64,000 bases of DNA from positions 25,889 to 89,888 of the forward strand of contig JAULBX010016749.1 in the NCBI GenBank assembly GCA_032358255.1, given 5' to 3'. Positions 58,354 to 64,000 of this stretch are shown here, piece by piece. The translations under genes and the position numbers were made by a program. The stretch's first letter is position 1; each line of letters opens with the position of its first letter. The notes under the pieces were generated by a model, which saw only the letters and a program-made list of their open reading frames with translations, did no database searches and was not told the DNA's origin. The stretch comes from Heterotrichella gracilis. Taxonomy: Eukaryota; Sar; Xanthophyceae; Tribonematales; Xanthonemataceae.

Positions 58354-60821
58354 TCAGTGCATGAGTAGCCGTGCTGCACCCAGCCCCGCTGTGATGAGAC
58401 CCAGCATCGTGGCCAGGGCGTATTTTATGGTTTCGTTCTTGGTTTGCTCCATCCCCGCCTTGAGGGAGTTGAAATCCCGGTCGATCTTGATCTCGAGCTC
58501 ACTGGTCTTGTCGCGCACAATCTGCGGGTGGTGGTGGGCAGGTGTGGGCGGAAGTGTCAAAGCAACATGGGTGGATTGCCCATGCGATGTTTAGGGTTCG
58601 GGGTTTAGGGTCAAAGCAGCAGGGGTGGTTGGCCCACGCAAGGGAAGAGGGCCACCCATGCAACATTGTTCAATTGCAGCCACATCCGACGATCGCATCA
58701 ATGCATGTGTGCACCAGCATGAGGCCATCGGCACAATATTGCCTCAAAGTTCCACCCATTGCTGCCCCATGTTTGACCCCCTTCCCACCTGCATTTCATC
58801 CCGCATCCTCCCCTTTTCCAGATTGAGGTCCAATCGCTGGCTGGCAGTCAGCTTGTCAATCTCATACCTGGGGAGAAAAACCACAGTAGGGTTTATGCAT
58901 AAATACCCATTTCCTACAAGTTTTGTGCCATGTCTATGCCAGGAGCCGATGCAATTGATGCATTGTGCAGTTGGTTCCAAACTATTGGCGTGTGTGGGAT
59001 GCACAGAGGGACAGGGGGAGCGATGCTTGCACATCCCATGCACCCGCATCCCACCCCACCCACCCCATGCACACCCAATCCTATATCCCCTCCCTCTCCC
59101 CAAGTCCCCTCCCTCTCACTTTATCTCCGCTTTGATCTTCTCTATGCTGTTCTGCAGCCTGTCTGTGTCCCGTGTGAATGAGGCCATGTGCAGCTCCTGA
59201 GTCTTCAGCACCTCGTTCTTCAGGCCAGCGATGTGCGCATCCTGCTCCATATGGGACTGCAAAGGGGGGTTTTAGGGTTAAAGGTTAGGGTTTAGGGAAT
59301 GCAAGGGTGGGGGGAGTGGGGGGTTGGAGATGCCCTTCAGGGCACAAGGCAATGGGGCTGATGGCGGCTGGAAATGCCTTTTACTGGTGCTGCATTATCA
59401 TGATAAAAACTGCATTATCATAAACTGCGCACCCAGGAACTGCAGGAGGGGAGGTGTGTTGGGCGGGCAGCGGGGTGCGCATGGACCCTAGCACCAGTTC
59501 TGAAGAAGTCATGCAGCTTTGAGAAAGAAACATGCTCCAATACCTGTCGTCCCATCAAAACCCATCCCTCCAAAGCCTACCCCCTGTTCTCGCACACTTT
59601 TAGGGTTTAGGATTTAAGGTTTAGCGTGCAGGGTTTGCCCTCCACTCCCCTCATCGGCACAGACCCATCCACCTTGCCCGCTGCCTGCTTGGGTGCCACC
59701 TTCACCGCTCCTGCACCTTCTCATTGCTTGCCATTAACCCTAAACCCAAAATCCTGTGCCGTAGATGCGTTCACAGGACATGTCCTGCGTTCACTGCACC
59801 CCCTCCAACCCCTTCCACCCACTCTTCCAGCGGCTGCGCAACATGCATCCCCCACCCATCCCCGGTCACCTTCTCCAGCGCATGCTTTGCAGCAAACTGC
59901 TCCTGCATCTCCTCTGCTGGACATGGACCTGAGTCATGTGCACACCCTGTCCCTTTCCCCCTTTCCCCCTCTCCAGCACCCGGATGCGTGTGCATTCCCC
60001 CCCCGTCCCTCCCCTCCCTCCCCACCACCCCCCACCCTCACCTTGTCCAGCGCCTGCTTGGACGCAAACTGCTCCTGCATCTTCTCCTTGTTTGCGCATA
60101 TGACCTGCGTGATGTGCACCGTCAGCTGCTCAGCCTGCTTGCGACTCAGGCCAGCCTCCTCAAGGGACTTCATCTGGGGGAAGGGAAACGGGGAGGTCAG
60201 GTGTGGGAGGGTAGGTGGGTGGGGTGGGAGTGGGAGTGGGGCGTTGGTTAGGGTTGGGGGTAGGGAGGGAGGGGGGTGCGACTGTGGATGTGAGGGTGGC
60301 TGTCTTGGGGCGCCTAGGGCGTTCCGTCAACAAGACGGTCCAAAGGGGGAGTAGGAGATCTAGATACTTTGGTACGGACGTTGTTTAGGGTTTAGGGTTT
60401 TCATGGGCCTGGTGTGCAACCTAAGGGGTTTGTTTTTCAGTGCGTATGGCTGGCAAGGTAGGCCTGCACAGCTGGCACATGCAGTGACACATGTGGCCAT
60501 CCTAGCGAGCACACACCCGCCTGATAATTAAACACACCTTCGTGATTTTACACCACAAAGTGCAGGTCTTCCCGTCTATGAAATTGTGTCAACCAGCAAG
60601 TGTGGTACATGCAGGGCACCTACCAGTCCCAGCGTGTCCACCAACAGGTTGCGTGCAATCGACGAAATATTGTGGGCATCGGAGGGTACCAAGCTGGAGT
60701 TCAGCCTTGCTAACTGCGAGGAACCTGCTGGCCATAGCGTTTGTTGGGCAGTGGGTGCTGCCACCAAATTTTGGCGCCAAGCTGTTTGAATCAGCTTCCC
60801 AGCCAAGCCCCTCGCCCGCAT
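58354..60821 (-). CDS. MCUR1/CCDC90/FMP32-like mitochondrial coiled-coil membrane protein
   Basis: Five exons on the minus strand: 60624-60821, 60042-60173, 59120-59256, 58789-58867 and 58354-58521; 237 residues, close to CCDC90 proteins. The N-terminus (MRARGLAGKLIQTAWRQNLV) is basic and amphipathic without acidic residues, a typical mitochondrial presequence. The family head motif follows across the first intron: VDTLGL then MKSLEEAGLSRKQAEQL. The middle is a heptad-rich coiled coil (QELHMASFTRDTDRLQNSIE, VRDKTSELEIKIDRDFNSL). One membrane helix near the C-terminus (YALATMLGLITAGLGAARLL) ends in a two-residue tail. Human MCUR1 acts with the calcium uniporter or cytochrome c oxidase assembly and yeast FMP32 in complex IV stability; which applies here is unknown. 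It is arranged head-to-head with chloroplast EF-G. Confidence 0.88.
59672..59735 (-). repeat. Degenerate copy of the MCUR1-like exon 2 end
   Basis: On the minus strand GAGAAGGTGCAGGAGC and CCCAAGCAGGCAGCGGGCAAG with GTGGATGG echo the exon 2 end GAGAAGATGCAGGAGCAG and TCCAAGCAGGCGCTGGACAAG|GTGAGG. Internal bases are lost, so this is an older copy than the one at 59863-59920. Confidence 0.55.
59863..59920 (-). repeat. Copy of the MCUR1-like exon 2 end with donor
   Basis: Minus strand: GAGGAGATGCAGGAGCAGTT then TGCTGCAAAGCATGCGCTGG and AGAAGGTGACC, against the true exon end GAGAAGATGCAGGAGCAGTT, TGCGTCCAAGCAGGCGCTGG, ACAAGGTGAGG. The frame is kept and the donor is still plausible. It lies about 130 bp into the intron. 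Confidence 0.85.
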
Positions 60822-61554
60822 CGGAACGTTATGAAATAGAAAAGCTGCACCTTAAGAACCGAAAAAGCGGGAAAAGCCAAATAGATACACGATGTCTTCG
60901 TCCAAACAACGAATCGCTGCTATTGGCCGACTGCTATCGTTTGTTGGGATGGAAGGGGATGCGATGAACCGTTGGACGCAGCTAGTCAACACTGCATTTT
61001 AGGTATTTGGTAACTATTCAAGCGCTGAAACAAACGGGTTGGGTTGTGCGTCGGGGTATTCACTTCTCAATCACAGCTGGCAATATGCATGCATTGTCGA
61101 AATGTGGTTGTGCAACCAGACAACCTGAGCTTGATTCTTTATCAATTATAACAATTGTTGCCAAGACTAGTATAGATAGCTTCAAAATAGGTGGTATCAG
61201 CCCAACAGCGCCCACTTTGAACTACGCGGGTTTTTCAGCAGGGGATTATTGACTTTTTGTAAACAGGGGAGGTCAGGATAAGATGTTTCGACCCAGCGCT
61301 CAGTCGACTCATGAGTCGCTAAGCTGAGTATGGCGGCAGCAGGCAGTGTGGAAATGCCACGACTGCCCTGCAAACCACAGCCACACCCAAACCTGCCCAC
61401 GAAAAAAAACAGTTGTGTGGCAAACGCACAAGAAGCCCTTTCAACCGTACCCCACCCGCACACCCGCCCGCTGCCCCCACTCAGCAGCACGATCCACAAC
61501 CAGCGCCAGCAACCCCGGGCTGCGACAAGCACCCACCACCTCACCCACACAACC
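60822..61554. promoter_or_regulatory. Head-to-head spacer between the MCUR1-like and EF-G genes
   Basis: About 730 bp separate the two opposing start codons, so a shared or overlapping promoter is likely. No clear TATA box was chosen. A longer upstream in-frame ATG for EF-G exists at 61330, but the one at 61555 (ACC ATG GAC) has the better start context. Confidence 0.45.
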
Positions 61555-62798
61555 ATGGACACGAGAAGTGTGTGTGGCGCGGGTGTGTCTGCCGGGGTGA
61601 CTCCCAAGCAGGCCACCCCAGTGCGCGCCAGCTCCCGCACCTCCGTGCCCTCAACCACCCACAGGGCGCAGCTCTCAAGCTTCAATGGTCTCCGCAGGGT
61701 GGCAATGCCAGGAGCACAGGTTGGATACCGCTGCCTTAACGCTTGTACTAAGCGCCTGGACTTCACCCCACTCGTGCAGTAACCCTGCCCATAGTTGATA
61801 CGTTACTTGAAGTTTCCTGAGCGCCGTTTGCACCCCCGCAGGCCGCCCGCCAGAGCACCAAGGCCGCTGCAGGCCGCAGCAACTTGGTGGTGCTGGCAGC
61901 AGCAGGTGGGTATGCTTTGTACTGGCGTTGGTACACGTTTCCCCTGACACAATGCGCTACACCAGGGCTGTGTGTGATCGTATAATAATACTAAACGCAC
62001 CCGTTTTGCCCCTGCAGAGAAGCGCGTGACCCCCCTTGATATGTACCGCAACATCGGTATCATGGCGCACATCGACGCTGGCAAGGTGGGGCACCTGTTC
62101 TAACCCCAGAGTGCCTGCTGTAAACCCCCTGACGCCTGTATATGAGTCTGTGCTGTGCTCTAAGGCAGGACCTTGTGGGTTTTGACTTCTGTTGGGTATG
62201 CCATTGCAACCTGTGGGGGATAGACCACCCTGCTAGTCCCTAACCTAGCCACAGGTGGGCCACAGCCTATTTGTAGATGAGATAGAGCTTATGTGCTCTC
62301 AAACCTATTTTCCATGTGCTGAGTGGTGGCTCAAACGCCCGCCAAGCTGTGCAAGGTGCGGGACCCTGCGTGTGGGTAGTCCCAAACCCTGGGGTAGGGC
62401 CTGGTGTCGCACACTGGCAGGCGTTGGATGGTACCCTTCAACCCCAGCCCCTCCCCTTGCAGACCATTTGCACAGAGCAGGGACGTGCTGTACAATCACC
62501 GCCACACCCTTGTCCAGACCCTAATGCCTTCAATGCACGTCTTCCCTACCCCGGTGGCCCCCTCCTGAGCTGGCTCTGATATACCGTCAAACTACCCTAC
62601 GTCCCAGCGTGTTGCCATGGTTTTTAAGGCGCGGCGGGTACTCAGTATTCTTTCTTAGTCTTACCCTCACCAAACCCTGAAACCCTTATGCTGACCCTAA
62701 CCCTTATTTCCCCCCCGCAGACCACCTGCACAGAGCGCGTGCTGTACTACACTGGCAAGTCCTACAAGATCGGCGAGGTGCACGAGGGCACCGCCACC

Positions 62799-62830
<32 letters not shown>

Positions 62831-63752
62831 CATCACCATCACCTCCGCCGCCACCACCTGCATGTGGAACGACCACCAGATCAACATCATCGACACCCCG
62901 GGCCACGTGGACTTCACCCTGGAGGTGGAGCGCGCGCTGCGCGTGCTGGATGGCGCGGTGGCGCTGTTTGATTCCGTGGCGGGCGTGGAGCCGCAGTCGG
63001 AGACGGTCTGGCGCCAGGTGCGGGGCGGGCAAGGGATTTTGCTGTATGGTTTTGGTGCCGTGAAGTCCAGGTGGACGCCAGATGTGGGGCTGGCGGGGCG
63101 GGGAAATATGATTTTGGATTTAAGAGAGCAGGGATTTAAATGCAGGGTTAGTTCTGGGTGGTGGTGTCACCGTTGTCGTTCGGACGCCAGATGGGGGGTG
63201 GGGTGAGGGCAAGGGCATAGTTGGATGGTGTCGTTGCGGTGGCAGGGTTGGAGCGCAGATGGAGGAGGCCTGGCGTCAGGTGTGGGTGCAGGGGAAGGGA
63301 GCGGGTGGCTGGTGCTCCCGGTTGGCTCATGGGGCGTTGGCACCATAGTCGTCAAATTTACATGTATGTGGACCCCCACCATGGTTACCCACCACCCTCA
63401 GGCTGACAAAAAACCCTAAACCCTAAACCCTAAACCATCCTGGGTTGACTTGGGCACTCGCGACATGGTCATCTCACCCAGAACAAACTGACAAATTCGT
63501 TTAGAAACGCGTTGACAATACAAAATGTTGATTTTCCGCCACCATCTGCAGGCCGACAAGTACAAGGTCCCCCGCCTGTGCTTTGTGAACAAGATGGACC
63601 GCATGGGCGCCAACTTCATGCGCACCCGCGACATGGTCATCTCCAATCTGGGGGCAAACCCCCTGGTGCTGCAGCTGCCAATCGGGGCTGAGGACACCTT
63701 TGAGGGGGTGGTGGATCTGGTCAAGATGAAGGCGCTAGTGTGGGGCGGAGAG
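61555..63752 (+). CDS. Chloroplast elongation factor G (incomplete at the window edge)
   Basis: Exons found: 61555-61719, 61842-61905, 62018-62085, 62721-63017 and 63552-63752, in phase, 265 residues; the rest lies beyond the window. EF-G is the GTPase that drives ribosomal translocation. Residues 1 to about 76 are rich in Ser/Thr/Ala/Arg ([20 protein letters not shown]) and act as a plastid transit peptide. The GTPase motifs follow: [16 protein letters not shown] (P-loop), [32 protein letters not shown] and [12 protein letters not shown]. The third intron splits the P-loop exactly between Lys99 and Thr100. [18 protein letters not shown] and [11 protein letters not shown] fit plastid/bacterial-type EF-G rather than cytosolic EF2. 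At least three partial exon copies sit in its introns. Confidence 0.93.
62456..62500 (+). repeat. Decayed copy of the EF-G exon 4 start with acceptor
   Basis: TTGCAGACCATTTGCACAGA followed by GCAGGGACGTGCTGTACAA imitates the true junction CCGCAG|ACCACCTGCACAGA, GCGCGTGCTGTACTA. Two extra bases shift the frame after the first few codons, so use of this acceptor would break the protein. Confidence 0.75.
63409..63436. repeat. Interstitial telomere-like repeat
   Basis: AAACCCTAAACCCTAAACCC followed by TAAACC is four tandem C-strand telomere units (TTTAGGG on the other strand) in an EF-G intron. Confidence 0.9.
63440..63475 (+). repeat. Copy of an internal piece of EF-G exon 5
   Basis: GGGCACTCGCGACATGGTCATCTC at about 63449-63472 matches exon 5 GCGCACCCGCGACATGGTCATCTC at 63618-63641 with a few changes. 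It lies about 80 bp before the true acceptor and is not bounded by splice sites. Confidence 0.7.
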
Positions 63753-63827
63753 GTGAGCGTTTGTGGGGAGGTGGAGGGGATTTGAGATTAGGAAGGGGAT
63801 GGTTGTGGGTGGTGGTGGTGATTTTTG

Positions 63828-63912
63828 CTGGTGCTGCAGCTGCCAAGAGGTGCTGAGGACACCCTCGAGGGGGTGGTGGATCTGGTGAAGATGGTGGGGG
63901 GCGGAGAGGGGA
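63828..63912 (+). repeat. Copy of the EF-G exon 5 end
   Basis: CTGGTGCTGCAGCTGCCAAG to GATCTGGTGAAGATG and GGCGGAGAG repeats the last part of exon 5 (CTGGTGCTGCAGCTGCCAAT to GATCTGGTCAAGATG, GGCGGAGAG). Ile-Gly becomes Arg-Gly, Phe becomes Leu, and a short segment is deleted, so this copy is drifting. The donor is changed to GGGGAAA. Confidence 0.85.
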
Positions 63913-63949
63913 AATGTGCCAGTGGGGAAATTGTGGGGTGTATATGGGG

Positions 63950-63950
<1 letters not shown>

Positions 63951-64000
<50 letters not shown>
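63951..64000. repeat. 50-base poly-G run to the window edge
   Basis: The last 50 bases are all G. This is either the edge of a long homopolymer or a sequencing/assembly artefact such as two-colour no-signal G calls. EF-G coding must resume beyond it. Confidence 0.9.

Noticed and set aside
61330-61554. Upstream ATG at 61330 as the EF-G start
   Set aside because: It would add 75 residues rich in His/Pro/Gln. The ATG at 61555 has better context and gives a normal-length transit peptide, though the longer form is not excluded.

Overview
This is nuclear DNA of a eukaryote, most likely a chlorophyte green alga of the chlorophycean/volvocalean type. The genes are dense in GT-AG introns. One encodes a plastid elongation factor G. 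A very large secreted protein combines a hydroxyproline-type SPP/TPP/KPP domain with Arg-Arg-Leu-Leu motifs, as in volvocalean extracellular matrix proteins. Introns and spacers are sprinkled with TTTAGGG-type telomere-like strings. I cannot name the species. All exon models below were built by hand from splice sites, reading phase and protein family, without transcripts.

Layout. 1-2.2 kb: no gene seen. 2.2-6.1 kb (+): BUD22/SRFBP1-like ribosome-biogenesis protein, with a 100-N assembly gap in a 43-bp tandem repeat in its last intron. 7.4-10.0 kb (+): a type II membrane protein with a cupin_8/JmjC-like dioxygenase fold, followed by a near-synonymous second copy of its last coding segment. 10.5-13.7 kb: mostly non-coding. 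13.7-23.8 kb (-): a 5'-truncated, frameshifted copy of the giant gene. 25.3-44.7 kb (-): the giant gene itself, 33 predicted exons and about 2,210 residues: signal peptide, Pro-rich domain, 15 copies of a Cys-rich module I do not recognise, and a unique C-terminal domain. 45.1-45.6 kb: a LINE 3' fragment with target-site duplications, inserted about 27 bp from a TATA box upstream of the giant gene. 46.1-51.2 kb (+): TFIIF alpha (RAP74). 53.0-57.2 kb (+): a secreted sugar-lactone oxidase of the L-gulonolactone oxidase/ALO family. 58.4-60.8 kb (-): an MCUR1/CCDC90/FMP32-type mitochondrial protein. 61.6 kb to the edge (+): chloroplast EF-G, incomplete, ending in a 50-base G run.

The genes do not form one pathway; most are housekeeping. 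Two things stand out. The first is the tandem pair of giant extracellular-matrix-type genes, built from alternating phase-1 exons: a large Cys-rich exon A and a small linker exon B. The second is a recurrent pattern in nearly every gene: introns or 3' flanks carry partial copies of the neighbouring exon end together with its splice site. In two cases the differences from the real exon are almost all synonymous.
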